Source: Ophioceras dolichostomum (Eukaryota > Ascomycota > Sordariomycetes > Magnaporthales > Ophioceraceae). From it: DNA of 41,261 nt. Position 1 is the stretch's first letter. Every line of letters starts with the position of its first letter. Below, in pieces: positions 13,024-24,371 of this stretch. A program made the position numbers and the translations under genes. Location: NCBI GenBank assembly GCA_003049485.1, contig PYST01000345.1:1-41261 (forward strand), read 5' to 3'. A model generated the notes under the pieces. The model was given only the letters and a program-made list of their open reading frames with translations, was not told the DNA's origin and did not search any database.

Positions 13024-15319
13024 ATGCTCAAGCGAAGATCCCACAATAAATCGAGGAATGGGTGTTCGAATTGTAAAAGAAGACATGTCAAGGTATGTTC
13101 CTTTTTTTTCTGCTTTTTGGGAAAAGAAAACCCTTCTTTCCGACGTTACCGGCTCGGCCCGCTCGTATCTCGTTCTCTGGGGTTTGGGTGTGGAGGGGTC
13201 GGGCGTTGTAATCCGAGATCGATCTCGCTGCAAAAAGACCGCCCTTTTCAATGACCAAACCACCATCACGATTAGAAAGCCAACCAACCGAACCAGCCGC
13301 TGTCTGACACAAGAACCATAACTAACCACGACGCGCGCCCCTCAATCTCTATCTCTATTTTTGCAGTGCGACGAACAAGGCCCTCCCTGCCTAAACTGCG
13401 TGGTCCGCGAGACCTCGAGCGATTGCGAATATGTCCAGGCCACCCAGAGCGCGCTGGGCCCGCTGTCATCGTCGCCCTCAGCACACGTCCACATCGTCGG
13501 CGGCGGTTTAAGCAGCCCGCTCCCTCCGCACCTCCTCCACTACGATGGCTCGTCGCCGGGCAGCAGTGGCGTGTCCATCAGCCTCAGCGCCGCGAGCCCC
13601 GGCCCTAGCGGCATCGGCCGCGGGCTAAGCAACAGCAGCAGTTCCGGCGGCGGACGCGTCCCGAGCACATCTTCCTCGAGGGGCAGAAGTAGCGCGCCAC
13701 CGTCCAGGGGCTCGACGCCTCCGCAGCCCGCTTCCTCCGCCACCTCCGCGGCGCGGGGCACGACGCCGACGACGAACGATGGCAACAACAACGAGACTAA
13801 CCGGCTGATGGACATCGAGCTGATGCACCGCTGGTCGACCATGACCTACAAGTCGTTCATCTCCGTCAACGAGGACCACGCGTACATGCAGGTCGAGATC
13901 CCCCGGGAGGCGATGCGTCACGAATACCTCCTCAACGGCCTGCTCGCCCTAACGGCGCTGGAGAAGGTCATGACCGAGGCGAAGGCCGACGAGGCGCGCG
14001 AGCAGCAGCAGGCGGCACAGCAGAGGCACCACTGCGGTGGCGGCCGACACCCACATGCACAACAACACCCACACATCGATCCTGCCCTGGCGGGCTACGG
14101 CGGCGGCGGCGGCGGCGCACCGAACGGATACACGACGGACGTGGACATGCTCGGCGCCGGCTCCGGGGCCAATGGCGGGATCAACGGCACGGGCGCCGGC
14201 GGTTTGGGCATAGACGGCGCACCCGGAAGGCCCTACGGCGCCTCGAACTCTTCCCCCACTGGCAACCACCACAACAGCAACAACAACGCCGGCGCCACAA
14301 GCACGACGGCGCGCGTGTACGTCCGCGCAGCAATGGAGTACTACGACCGCGCCATCGCCGGCTTCCGCGCCGCCCTCTCAACGATGTCGCCCTCCTCGCA
14401 GCACACGCTCTTCTTCTCGTCTCTCCTCGCCGCGCTCTTCCACCTACTCATGCCGCGCTGCATCGCCGTCCGCGACCGCGAAGCCCAGCGCGCCGGGGAG
14501 GAGCCCTTCGACTCATCTACCAGCGGTGGCAGTGGTAGCGGGCCCGGGGGCGAGCACAGCGCCGTGGCGCACATGGTGTCCCTCTTCGACCTCCTGAACG
14601 GCTCCTCCTCCATCGCGCTGTCCTCCTGGGGCGGTCTCCTCGAGTCCCCCCTCGGCGCGTCCATGGTCGCCGCCTTATCGCTCGGCCTGCCCGACATGTA
14701 CGCGCTCGACCCCGACGTCGACGCCGCGCTGCGTCGCCTCGCCGTGCTCGCCGCCGCCACGGGACCCGCCATCATACCGCCCGGCCACTCCGGCTCCCCT
14801 GGAGAAGACGGCACGACCGCCCCCGCCGAGGCGCTGCTCATCCCCGAGAACTTGAGCATCCTCCTCGACGGCACGCTGACGGGGCCCCTGCCGGAGTCCG
14901 TCCCCTCCGATGTTGTGGCCAAAGGCACGCCGCCCCGCACCGACGCGGAGAGGCGGCGCGACATGTACCGCAACACAGTGTTTTACCTGCGGTACGGCTT
15001 CGCCGAGTCGAGCCGGGCGGCGTACAAGTTCGCGGGCGTGGGGTTCCCGCTCATGGGCGGGAGGGAGTTCGCGGGCGCCGTGGCCAGGAGGGAGCCGCTC
15101 GCCATGCTGATCGTGGCGTATTGGGGCGTGATGCTAGGGTTGGAGAGCAATGTCGCCTGGTGGACCGAGAGCGTCGGACGGGGGCTGGTCGCCGAGATAT
15201 CTGAGAGCCTTGTGCTGCTGGAGATGAGGGGCCAGTTGACGGATGGGCTGGGCAGGATGCCGGAGTGGAGGGAGAGCATTTCTTGGGCGAGGACTAGGGT
15301 TGGGCTGCCTGCTCTTTAG
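13024..15319 (+). CDS. Zn2Cys6 transcription factor, UPC2-like (two exons)
   Basis: Nuclear DNA-binding regulator of the fungal zinc-cluster class. Exon 1 is 13024-13092 and exon 2 is 13367-15319, giving 673 aa. The 274-nt intron has a GTATGT donor, an ACTAAC branch site near 13321 and a TTGCAG acceptor. Splicing joins the two halves of the zinc cluster: Cys at about 14, 17, 24, 31, 34 and 43 (C-x2-C-x6-C-x6-C-x2-C-x8-C). The basic SHNKSRNGC lead-in resembles sterol-uptake regulators of the UPC2 type. Residues about 45-170 and 225-335 are Ser/Gly/Pro/Asn/His-rich linkers. Fungal-TF-like helical blocks begin at about 171 (ELMHRWS) and about 338 (YYDRAIAGFRAAL). The targets are unknown. UPC2 subfamily membership is from motif recognition only; a role in sterol or hypoxia control is not shown. 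Confidence 0.88.
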
Positions 15320-16991
15320 GTACTACTAACTAATTGTCGTAACCTACGAACTACGACTGAAGCATTTTGTAAAGGCCTTATTTTTGTCTTGTTAATTATC
15401 ACCCTCTACGCAGCCTCAAACTAGGTACCAACCATTAATGGTGTGGCATGGCGGGCCATGCACCGAGTTTTTTTCTCTCTCTTTTTTTCCCCCTTTGGCT
15501 GGACACTTGGGAGAGAACTGTTACAGTTGGCTATGGCTAAACTCGAGCCCTTCCTCCCTTCGACTCTATGGGAGCACGCCCACCTAACGAGACTTGAGCT
15601 CCGGACTCGCCGGTCACCAGCGGGATGTGACTAGTACGCGCGGCACCGCCGTCTATCACGACTCAGCGAGGGATAAGACCTCTATGGGCAGGCCCGTCAT
15701 GTGTGACCTGGCTGAGCGGGGGTGTGACCGTACCGACCGACGAGGAGGAGTTCGACGACCTACCGACACTGGGACGCTTCCATGGTCGAGCCTCGGGGGA
15801 ATTCCAGCTGGACTCGAACTGGAAATGTTTCGGGAGCAACCAGGAGGGACTCGACAAGTTGTCGAGGGCGATCAAGAAATGAACACGGAATGCGAGATCG
15901 CAACCCGCAGCAGATCAAAAAGACAGTCGAGACCCAAATCGAAAAGCGCGGCGAGGCCGATCGAGGACCTGGCCAAGAGGCTGGTTGAGAAGAACACAGC
16001 CAAACGGGTTGTGAGGCAGGCAAGCTGGGAAGCTGCCGAGCAACCCGGCGACGATCATCTCTTTGGGTGGGGGACTTCTTTCCAGTTACATACCGTGGGC
16101 GTTAGTAGCGACGATGAAGATAACGATTTCCAGCGCGACCTCCCTCGACAGATGGGGAACCCGCAGTGGCATCGGATTTGGAGCGAGGCTGTCTGTCGAC
16201 GAGGATGCATCACTGCGAACGACCTCGTGGAAGCCAGCCGCCAACGGGTGTGCAAAGACGGTATAGACCGTCGTTGATGCCCTGAGCAGGTAGATCTGGT
16301 ACGGATCAGAATGAAGAGAACCACAAGCTGGAAAGAAGAACTTTCTAGTCCACGACCACCCCTCTTCTCGCCATCTGTACTGTAATCTACAGCGGACCGG
16401 CGTGTGCTGCACGGGTACACCTTACAGTACACTACCTACCTTTCATTCGCAGCCCGCCCTCTACCAGCATCGTCCTGATGATTAGGCCGGTTGGAGATGG
16501 AGAGCAGAAGGGGGTTTCGGAATACGGGTAGCTGTATTAGAAGGGAACGCCCCCTGACGGAAACGAGGAATGCGTAAGCATCGGCTCTCGGTTAGTTCAC
16601 TTGAGCAAGCGAGCTGGCCCAGTGGAAAGGAGAAAGGAGACCCTTTCCCTGCTTGTAAGGCTTGTGGGCGATGTCGTCCGGTCTCAACACCACGAAACCG
16701 ATCGAGCTCGGGTTGGGTCCATTCCTCCCCTGATGCACCCTGCTGCGGGAGGCGATCAAGGCTTTGATCGCTATTTCACGACCCCTTTTCGTCTTTCTAT
16801 CGTGACAACTGACATTGGGCATCATGGAGATCAAGACTGGCTTTTTTATTGACTTAGAATAGGCACTTAAGGGATATCATCTTTTCATTATTTCATTAGC
16901 CCCTGACCCCTGGCAACTTACACCATCCAGCTCCAAGGTAGGTAACATACAACAAACCACCCCCTTTTATTTCCCCTTCCCCCTCCCCCTT
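15320..16991. other. Convergent intergenic region
   Basis: 3' flanks of the plus-strand regulator and the minus-strand transporter. It contains pyrimidine runs near 15,470-15,490 and one long open frame described separately. Nothing else is recognisable. Confidence 0.6.
15684..16277 (+). CDS. Doubtful ORF, 197 codons
   Basis: This is the longest ATG-started frame between the two convergent genes. The predicted product is basic and hydrophilic, with an Arg/Ser/Lys cluster near residue 75 (RSRSKRQSRPKSKS), an acidic patch (SSDDEDND), no signal peptide and no membrane segment. No family is recognised. Several competing frames on both strands cover the same bases, and there is no intron or promoter cue. 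It may be a chance frame in 3' flanking DNA or a decayed gene. Confidence 0.18.
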   Translation: MGRPVMCDLAERGCDRTDRRGGVRRPTDTGTLPWSSLGGIPAGLELEMFREQPGGTRQVVEGDQEMNTECEIATRSRSKRQSRPKSKSAARPIEDLAKRLVEKNTAKRVVRQASWEAAEQPGDDHLFGWGTSFQLHTVGVSSDDEDNDFQRDLPRQMGNPQWHRIWSEAVCRRGCITANDLVEASRQRVCKDGIDRR

Positions 16992-18660
16992 TCACAGCAA
17001 GTACCTGTACTCGGGCGACAAGTCGCCCAGCTCCGTCTTCTCCTCCACCGTCATCCTCGACTCGTGGGCCGTTCGGTCCCGGTGCCTGTTGGCCGCAAAG
17101 CAGCCGACGGCGTAGACGATGCAGGCGATCATGCTGAGGATCGAGAAGGACACGGAGATGCTGTATCCGGGAGTATAGAAGGGCGCGTCCTTCTTGAGGA
17201 ACGCGAATACGGCGATGATGCCGCCGATGTTGCCGAACCCGACCTGCCAGGCGCTGCCCACAGCCCTGCGGTGGTGGCCCCCCAGGTTCATGTTGAACCA
17301 GCACACGGCGATGGGCATGGCCGTGTACGTGCCCATGGCGACCAGGAACAGGCCGGCGTATTGCACGTTGGTGTTGTCGTGCACTGCGATGAGGATCGCA
17401 AAGCCCGACACGCCTATGCAGATGGCGGACACGGCGAACAGGAACCGGTGGCGCGTGCGGTCCGAGATGGAGGCGATGATCATGGAGAAGCCGAAGGCGG
17501 CGGCCCAGGGCGGGACGCTGCGCAGCTGCGTCTGGATGCTGTCGTAGCCGTATGTCTGGATGATGCCGGGGGCGAAGTAGGCGTATCCGTAGGCGGGCAC
17601 GATCAAACCGAAATACATGAACCCGGCCACGATGACCTTGTAATCCTTGAACACGTTGGCGACGTCCCGGAGCGTGATCTTGCGCTCGGCCGCGGCGTTG
17701 CCCTGGTCGATGCGCAGGCGGGCGGCCACGAAGGCCTTCTCGTCGTCGCGGAGCCACTTGGACTCCTCGGGGAAGTCGGGCAGCCAGAAGTAGAAGAAGA
17801 AGGAGACGAAGACGGTCAGGGCGCCCTCGAGGATGAAGATCCAGCGCCACCCGGCGTAGCCCCGGAGGCCGTCCATCTTTCCTATGGCCGCGGCCAGCAG
17901 GCCGCCGAAGGCGCCCGCGAGCGTGGTGCTGTTGAAGAAGAACGAGTACCGCTTCTGTGCCTCGGAGCGCTTGTACCACATGCCGATGAGGTAGAAAGCT
18001 GGTGGGAAGTTGAGAAAAGCGTTAGAAACCCGGCGAGTTGGCACAAACAACCATTGGTGCCCCAGGGAATCGGATAGGGGCGAGGAGAATGATGGGAACG
18101 TTAGGCAGAGAGGAGGAGCACTTCTCACCTCCAGGGAACATTCCCGTCTCAAACACGCCCAGGAAGAAACGCGTGGTGACCAGCCCCCCATAGCTCGTAA
18201 CCAAGCCCTGCATCATAGTAACAAAGCCGAAGCCGAACATGTTGATGCTGAGCCACACATGCGGGCGGAACTTCTTGAGCAGGATGTTGCTCGGGATCTC
18301 GAAGACGACGTACGGCACGAAGAACACCACCAGCGCGTTGTTGTACAGCGTCCCCGTCAGGTTGAGCTCCGTCGACAGGCCGAAGACGTTGGCGTTGGCG
18401 ATGTTGACCCGGTCGAGGAACGCGAGCAGGTACATGACGCACAGGAAGGGGATGACGTGCGCGTCGATCTTGGCCACGAGCTTGCGCTCCGTCGTGTGCG
18501 CCGGGCAAATGGCCGTCGGCTGCTGGGTCTGCCCTTCCTCATCGCTCACCGCGACCATCTGCTCGTTCTGTTGACCGTGGCCGCGCTCCATGATGTCGTC
18601 TTCGGCTTTTTCTCCCCCGCCGGAGGAGGAGGAGGACTTGAAAGGGGGTAGAACCGCCAT
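16992..18660 (-). CDS. MFS transporter, allantoate permease (Dal5/ACS) type
   Basis: Integral plasma-membrane transporter, probably an anion:cation symporter for a small organic anion such as a ureide, vitamin or carboxylate. Exon 1 is 18129-18660 and exon 2 is 16992-17998, giving 512 aa. The 130-nt intron has a GTGAGA donor, a TCTAACG branch site and a CCAG acceptor; joining restores the conserved MFPG-x-FYLIGMWYKR block. The N-terminus is cytosolic, with an acidic stretch before TM1 (AHVIPFLCVMYLLAFLDRVNIANA, the family's TM1-loop signature). Further family marks are LFGF-type helices, RFFLGVFETGMFPG, and GGHHRRAVGSAWQVGFGNIGGI in the C-terminal half. Length and twelve-helix layout are normal. 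The ATG at 18660 is the first in frame with a sensible N-terminus. Substrate is not predictable from sequence. Confidence 0.9.
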
Positions 18661-20318
18661 ACTGGTTGCTTCGGGACCTTTTGCCTTTTTTGCCTCGTCG
18701 TGTGCAAGAGTCAGGGGGTGGCTATTAAAAGAGCGCCAGAAACCCCAGAACGAAGGGGAATGGCTTGCTGTCACACAAGAAAGAGCAAGGAAAAAGAAGA
18801 AATTCGGAGGCAAAACAACTGGGACTCGGGCCAACAATGGGCATGTATGTGGTGGCAGTCTGGTGGTGATGCAACGAAGTGACCTAGCAGTAGTAGTACC
18901 TGACGCTACTACAGGCTTCACAGGCTTCTCGTAGGGAAGAAGGTTGACGAGGTTTCGAGGACGCGAGGAGAGAAAATGACCAATAAAACCCTGACCAGAA
19001 GGAGAGAAGAGAAAGGAAAAAAAGAGCGAAGATCCCAGTCACATTTTAATGTCCCACCGACCCCGATGATCCAGTGAACTGGGTACTCGAAGTCATCCAG
19101 AGTCTGACAGACATCTCCATTGCTGCTGCTGCCAGTTGCCGCTCCCAGTGTCCGAGGTCGCCCCCCCGCCCGCGAGGCAGGTGGCCAAGTGACAGCAGGA
19201 AGTGGATACCCGAGGTGGACTGCTAGGACAGGGCCCAAGCCCCTGCACGCAACATCCGTCGGCCTCTTTTTAGCGTGCGGAGAGAGCGCCACTTCTTCCC
19301 CACACTGAACAAGCATTTCCCCCCTCTTCCTCGTTCGCCCCTTGATCGGATCCGAGGCCGTCTTGTAATCTCTGGAGATTTTGTTTTCTCGTTTGTTTCT
19401 TTCTCGGTCCCTTTTCCCGTTTCAAGGGGTCCAGTGCTTTAGGATTTGAGTCACCACCGGCTCGTGTGTGTGTCTGCTGAAGAGCATTCTCTGCGATAGG
19501 TTTGAGGCTGGAAGGGGCACGCACGCTCGTTGCCTCTCTCTGGCTTCGCTTCCCTCTTGGGAAGCATGTAAGCACGGTAAGATCCCTCCCCTTCTCGCCC
19601 CTCGTCTTGCCTCGGGATCTCCTGGCCTTCCAGAAAACCATATCGAATCCGGTTGCTGGTGTCACCTTCCCGAAGCGAATAGCTAATAGCTCTCCCGACT
19701 TTGTCTTTGACAGTTCACAGTAGGATGGCAGATCGTTTGACAATGTGCAGGTAGCCGCCCGACTTCCCCCCCTGCTACTACCGGTCGCCCGAACACTACC
19801 ACGTTGACGAGCTCCCGAGTCCGTCTCCGAAAAGCTCAAGAGCAAACTGGTGGAGAGGAAGGAGAGGGGAAGAGGACGAAAGAGGAGGAAAGAGGAGGAA
19901 ATAAAGAGGAGGAGAACGGCAGGATGGAAGCGAGCTCCATGCCATTCCCTGTCACAACAGATGGGGTCTCGTGCGAGTCGGGGCCTCGGAGGGCCCCATC
20001 TATCCCCCACAAACCAGATGGGTACCACGATGGACCAAGATGGGTACCGGACGTGTGATCGGAGTAAGAAAAAAAGAAGAGTTTTCTTTTTCCCTGATGG
20101 ACACCGGATGACTGGTCTGGACTGAGCAACTGGAATTGCCTCCATCGTGGTTGGCTCCTTCATCTAGTTCCTCGAGGGTGCTGAGGGAGTTCGGTGTTTA
20201 ATGATCACATTTGTCAGCCGTCTCTCGGAGATAGAGCGACGCAGTTGCCACAGGTACCGGCCTACCTTACCGATGGTACCTCTGTATATTCTGTGCTGCT
20301 TCCCCTGATCGCCTTGAC
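18661..20318. other. Upstream region of the Dal5-type transporter
   Basis: Non-coding by inspection: A/G-rich blocks (19,840-19,920), T/C-rich blocks and a short inverted/direct motif, GATGGGTACC, repeated around 20,020-20,047. A long minus-strand frame (19270-20163) is open mainly because of purine/pyrimidine bias and shows no protein-like features. The proximal part probably carries the transporter's promoter; no specific site was identified. Confidence 0.5.
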
Positions 20319-20340
20319 GGATGGATGGATGGATGGATGA
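20319..20340. repeat. (GGAT)n microsatellite
   Basis: About five tandem GGAT units, visible directly. The opposite strand reads as a false His-Pro-Ser repeat. Confidence 0.85.
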
Positions 20341-23300
20341 CCTGATCCAGATGTCGGACTTTTAGTATATGCGGCGTTGTAGGTGCATGTGAAGGCGATA
20401 AAGCAACGTCGATGAAGCTGGAAAGAAAAGGGGGTCGGTTGTTCGTACTTGGCATGCATCTTCAACCTAACAAGCCAGGGAAAGGAGCTCGCTCGCGCGG
20501 GTACGGGCGTCGTCCGACTCATCATGCTCACATGGCCCTACTCAAGATCTGGAGGCAGGGAGGTTGCTTGTGGTAAGGATAGACCGTGGTGGGAAAAAAT
20601 ATCTGGATCGGAGTTTGGCTCGGCCATTTTCGGTCTCACGTCAAGGACGGCACGCCCAGTCGCCACGTACCATTTGCCTGTCGTGTGGCTTACTTCAGAT
20701 TCGCTTCCGTCAGCAAACCTGTCTTTTTTTCTGTTAGGAGAGCCTTTTTGGACAGCGAAAACGTAGCCTCGAATAGATCAGGCGTTATCCTGTCGATTGA
20801 TGATGAAGGGTTGGGTACTACCAGACTGATCCATTCTCTCTCCCGTAACGCCTGGTTGGTATCGGGACGAATTGTGGCGAGAAAGGGGATACCACTTATC
20901 GGCACTTCAGATGGCATTTCACGTTTCGTAATTCTCGCCAATTATAGGCGAGTTATGGATGGTTATGACTTGGGAGTGGTCAAGATAGTTCGAGGGCGTG
21001 GGGCTCGGAAGCGTATTGATGTAGTGACCAGTCTTGAGAGGAGATCTTGGCGACAGCGCCTCCTGTACCACAGCGGCCCGCCCCGGTGCTTTTCAGAGCC
21101 GTGCCTTAGTTTTTTTTGGGTCGGCAACAGTGTCATGGTCCGTGATCAAAGCTGACCTCGCGGTCTAGTTGGGTGGGCTCGACTAACTGGTGGTGCGGCA
21201 GAAGAAGGGCGGGGGTCCGTCAGTCCTGGAGGCCGTCATCAACGAACATATGGTTGGCTCCGGGGTAAAACGCGGATTAGCCTCACGGTCACCGAGAGTG
21301 GTGGAGAGCCGGGTAGAGGGAGAGTTGGCCCTATAGTCGAAAGCTCGGACTGCGCCATGGCCGATCCCAGCCACCCGGATCGCGTTGACCAAAGCTATCG
21401 AAAGAATCCAGCCGCTTCTTGGTCGCGAAGCCTCGCACAGCTCTGCGGAGTCCCGGCCAAGGGAGCACCGGCGCCAAAACCTCCGCTGGATGGTCTCAAG
21501 GGGCGGCACTTCCACCAACTCAGATTCGTGGACGGAGACTCAAAAGAGGCATATATACAGTGAAGTCCGTAGCTAATATCAGCTGTCCTGAGCCTGCCCC
21601 AGAAACGCCAGAAGTCGTTCCCTGACCAGCTCGTCCCCTCGTACCCATGGTCCACCACGCCATGGACAACCTGGTGGATGTCCTCCTCGGAAGCCGCAAC
21701 AACGGCTATCGTGTCTCGCTGTCGTAGCGCAACGAACGAGTTTAAGGTGATCTGGCATTCGGTGGTGATAGCATGCAGGGTGCTGAGCTCGTCGATCCAG
21801 GCGAGGCTCTGGCCTATGTTTACTGGGTACGAATCGATTTTGGTCGGGATTCTCCACCGCGCGAGGTGGCTCGCGGCCTTCCTCCTGGAAATGGGTTGGA
21901 AGCATTGGTCGGTCGCTGGAAGGCGGGACGGCGAGGATTCTGGCGGGGGCGACGAGGATCAGGCGACAGAGGGCCTTGCGAGGGAACCGGGTTAGTGGCG
22001 TTGGTAACTGAGTTAATACTGTCGTTTAAAGGGGGAAGCACAAGTAGAAGGATAGAAGGTAGGCTTCGTCTGGAAGATAGGAAGGGTAAGGAAAAGGAGA
22101 GGAGAGAAATAGACGTACCCCACGAGCCTCATCGTCATGCCGATACCCGTGAACATGCTCCAGGAACCAATACAGTGTCCTCTTGCTCCCTAACGACGGT
22201 GCGGTGGTCCTTTCGCACTCGCCGTTTAATTTCTTGTCCACTCCATCTTCTTCGCCCTCTCAATCCTGTGTTAATGTTGTCTCAATTCCACGACCCCGTC
22301 TGCCTATCACTCAGCTCACCTCCATCAGCTTAGCACTGGCCAGGCAGTTCTCGGATCCAGCATCTTCCTCTCCAGCCTCGATTCCCACATTTCCGCCTCC
22401 ACGGGCCGTCCTTCTGAGTTGGTGCGCTAGGAGGTGGCTTATAGTCTTCGGATGGTGGATGGTGTGGGTTATTAAACTTGTTGTGAGAGAGGCGAAGGTC
22501 GAGACTGATAAGGCTGCCGAGCTAGAAGGACTAGGTTGAGAGAGACTCAGGTTTCGATTTCTAGTTAGCAGATGCTGTGGGTGGGTTGTCAGGAAAGGGG
22601 GACGGCAGCCAGGGCTTGATGGGAAGGCTTCTTACCATGGCTAAGAGGCTCTCGTGCCCCTTGGCTGCTGAAAGCTTTCTCGTCCAGCCTGACTTTGCTG
22701 CTCTCTGCGCAGCTTCCAACGTGCCCATCATTGTGCCTCCCTCCGTAGCTTTGCCTCAAGCAAATCCCCAAACCAAGTTCCTTCACGCGAACATACCCGA
22801 CCTTCTCGCCCTATCCGGTTATCTCAACCTTGCATACTGCTGGTCCTGCGCACCTGCTCAGGCGCTAACATCCTGCCGTTAAGTTCCGGCGTGTTCGCAT
22901 CGACGACTTGTAGTTGCCCGCTTTGTTCGCTTCGCAGAGTTGGCCCGCAGCGCGTGGCTAGGACTTAAGTCGGTCGGTCGTCTAGCCCGCGACTGTGGGT
23001 GCGGAAGTTGGATGAGGTGCAGTAGGTCCTTGAGGGCTCGGTGAAGGGTTGCGGTGTGTTTGGCATGACGGAGGTTTCTGCTGAAGAGCGTGATTTGGTC
23101 TTTGTTCTCGGTAAAGATCGCAGTTGTGCTTGGGGAGCGGTTTTGCTCTTCGCTTCCTGAGCTAACGTCGGAAGTGTATGATAATATATGTCTTCGTATA
23201 CGTGCGGTGTACGGATGAGGCTGATGGAGGACGGACGTATGCGGTTTGATACAACTGGTTGCGGAGTGGGGGGCGTGCTTGGATCGGGCGGCAGCTGCCT

Positions 23301-23695
23301 GTTCGGTGTGGCTCCGCGGGTCACAATTTGGACAGGTTCAACGCCGAGTCACTACCAGATCACCGTACACTGCCCGCAGACTCAAAGCAGCGAAATCGGC
23401 AGTTATGAAAATCGAGAGTCACGCAAGACTCGCAGCAATGTGAGCTGGAGCTGTTTTGCAGAACTGAACAAAATGTCTCCCCGTCGATTATAAAAAAAAG
23501 TCTATCAGGTATTATTATCTGACTTGCATGTAGCGTCCACCAAGTCTTCTCACCGAGATAAAGAAATCGTCGTGCCACTTTCTCTTCTCGCTTAGCGACG
23601 ATCTCCCGCGACGGCACCAAAACCACTCGAGAAAGAAGATGTCTCGATCTCTCAGGGGTAAGGCAGGTAATTATCTCGAACCCGGGGTATCGTGT
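20341..23695. other. Sparse region, no firm gene
   Basis: Several open frames exist on both strands, but none has a supported start, splice chain and protein-like composition together. The most coding-like stretch (21395-21958, minus) is listed separately. A plus-strand frame near 22,400-22,539 encodes a hydrophobic WLIVFGWWMVWVIKLVV segment followed by a charged tail, which might be a membrane-helix exon. It could not be joined to anything. Confidence 0.45.
21395..21958 (-). pseudogene. Coding-like open frame without ATG, unknown product
   Basis: A 187-codon stretch open from just after a TGA at 21959-21961. Its central part, about 21,580-21,840, has a protein-like make-up: it includes SLAWIDELSTLHAITTECQI, an acidic/hydrophobic alternation, and SGNDFWRFWGRLRTADI. 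There is no in-frame ATG before this block. A GTACGT donor lies upstream at about 22,116 on the same strand, but no phase-compatible acceptor was found. It may be an internal or last exon, a decayed gene, or chance. No family is recognised. Confidence 0.25.
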
Positions 23696-24371
23696 CTAGC
23701 CGACATTTGAGTGGCAGCTGCAGTTCGCGAAGAACCTCTTGAGCTTCCGGGCCTTCTCCGGCATGAACTCGGAGGTGTGCTCGTCAACGTATTTCTCCAT
23801 GTCCTGTTTTTTTTGAGTCGAGTAGGCGGATGTTAGTTTGTCAACCGATCCGGATTGTCTTTGATGGCAACGGCAGTGTGTTTCAAGGTGAATCCGGAGT
23901 CTCTGGCCACCTACCTTCTGCGTGCGCTTGGGGAACCGATTGACGTATGTTTCGTGGACCTGAAGGAGAAGTTCGTGGCGTTTCATTTGTTGCTAGAGAG
24001 TAAGAAGGACACGGTTCCGCGTGGGGTTAGCTCGCTTGCTTGCAAGATCACGGTGTCCTTCAGTACCATTTCTTTAGGAGGAAAAGGGGAAATGCGCCGA
24101 GAGATTGTGGTAAGAATGGACTAACGTTGTACTGGTGAAGGATCTTGAAGATCGGGTGCCCTTGAGCGTCCAACGTGGTGCCCCTTGGAACCTTGAGCTG
24201 AAGCCAGGCATAGTCCTCGATCACCTGGTAGATCTTCCTCCAGTGCTCGAAGGAACGCTTGCAGTTGTAAGTCGCTAGGTGTTGGTAGGAGAACTCCCTC
24301 TTGAGCCCGGACCAGCAGTTACCCATGGTGTATCGTCTTTGTGGCGTCGCCCACGTCAAGGATTGGTCGAC
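23696..24371 (-). CDS. Small spliced gene of unknown function
   Basis: Three exons join in phase 0: 24126-24371 (82 codons), 23915-23992 (26) and 23696-23803 (35 plus stop). Donors are GTTAGT and GTAGGT; acceptors are CTCTAG and AACAG. The first exon is itself preceded by a TTTAG acceptor and a CTAATAC branch site, so an upstream exon or a 5'UTR intron is likely. If translation starts at the first ATG of this exon (24326) the product is 128 aa. It is hydrophilic and basic, rich in aromatic and His residues, with a cysteine pair near the C-terminus (FANCSCH). No signal peptide or membrane segment is seen. I do not recognise the family. The in-phase exon chain is the main evidence that it is real. 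Confidence 0.5.

Noticed and set aside
13093..13366. Reading the zinc-cluster gene as two separate genes
   Set aside because: Each part alone has an incomplete Cys6 cluster; the GTATGT...TTGCAG intron with an ACTAAC branch restores exact C-x6-C spacing.
14341..14976. 211-codon minus-strand open frame
   Set aside because: Antisense shadow of the zinc-cluster gene's second exon.
17064..18077. 337-codon plus-strand open frame
   Set aside because: Antisense shadow of the GC-rich MFS transporter exon; composition (Glu/Gly/Asp/His/Val) is typical of such shadows.
19270..20163. 297-codon minus-strand open frame
   Set aside because: Its openness follows from purine/pyrimidine bias; the product is patchy (Ser/Phe/Leu runs, Arg/Lys runs) with no domain, and overlapping frames are also open. 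Treated as upstream non-coding DNA of the Dal5-type transporter.
20586..21155. 189-codon plus-strand frame
   Set aside because: The opposite strand is also open over 84 codons in the same place; the start is GTG and no homology or splice support is visible.
22183..22882. Plus-strand frames with a possible membrane helix and a hydrophobic tail
   Set aside because: No ATG at a sensible place and no phase-compatible exon junctions found; kept only as a remark in the region entry.
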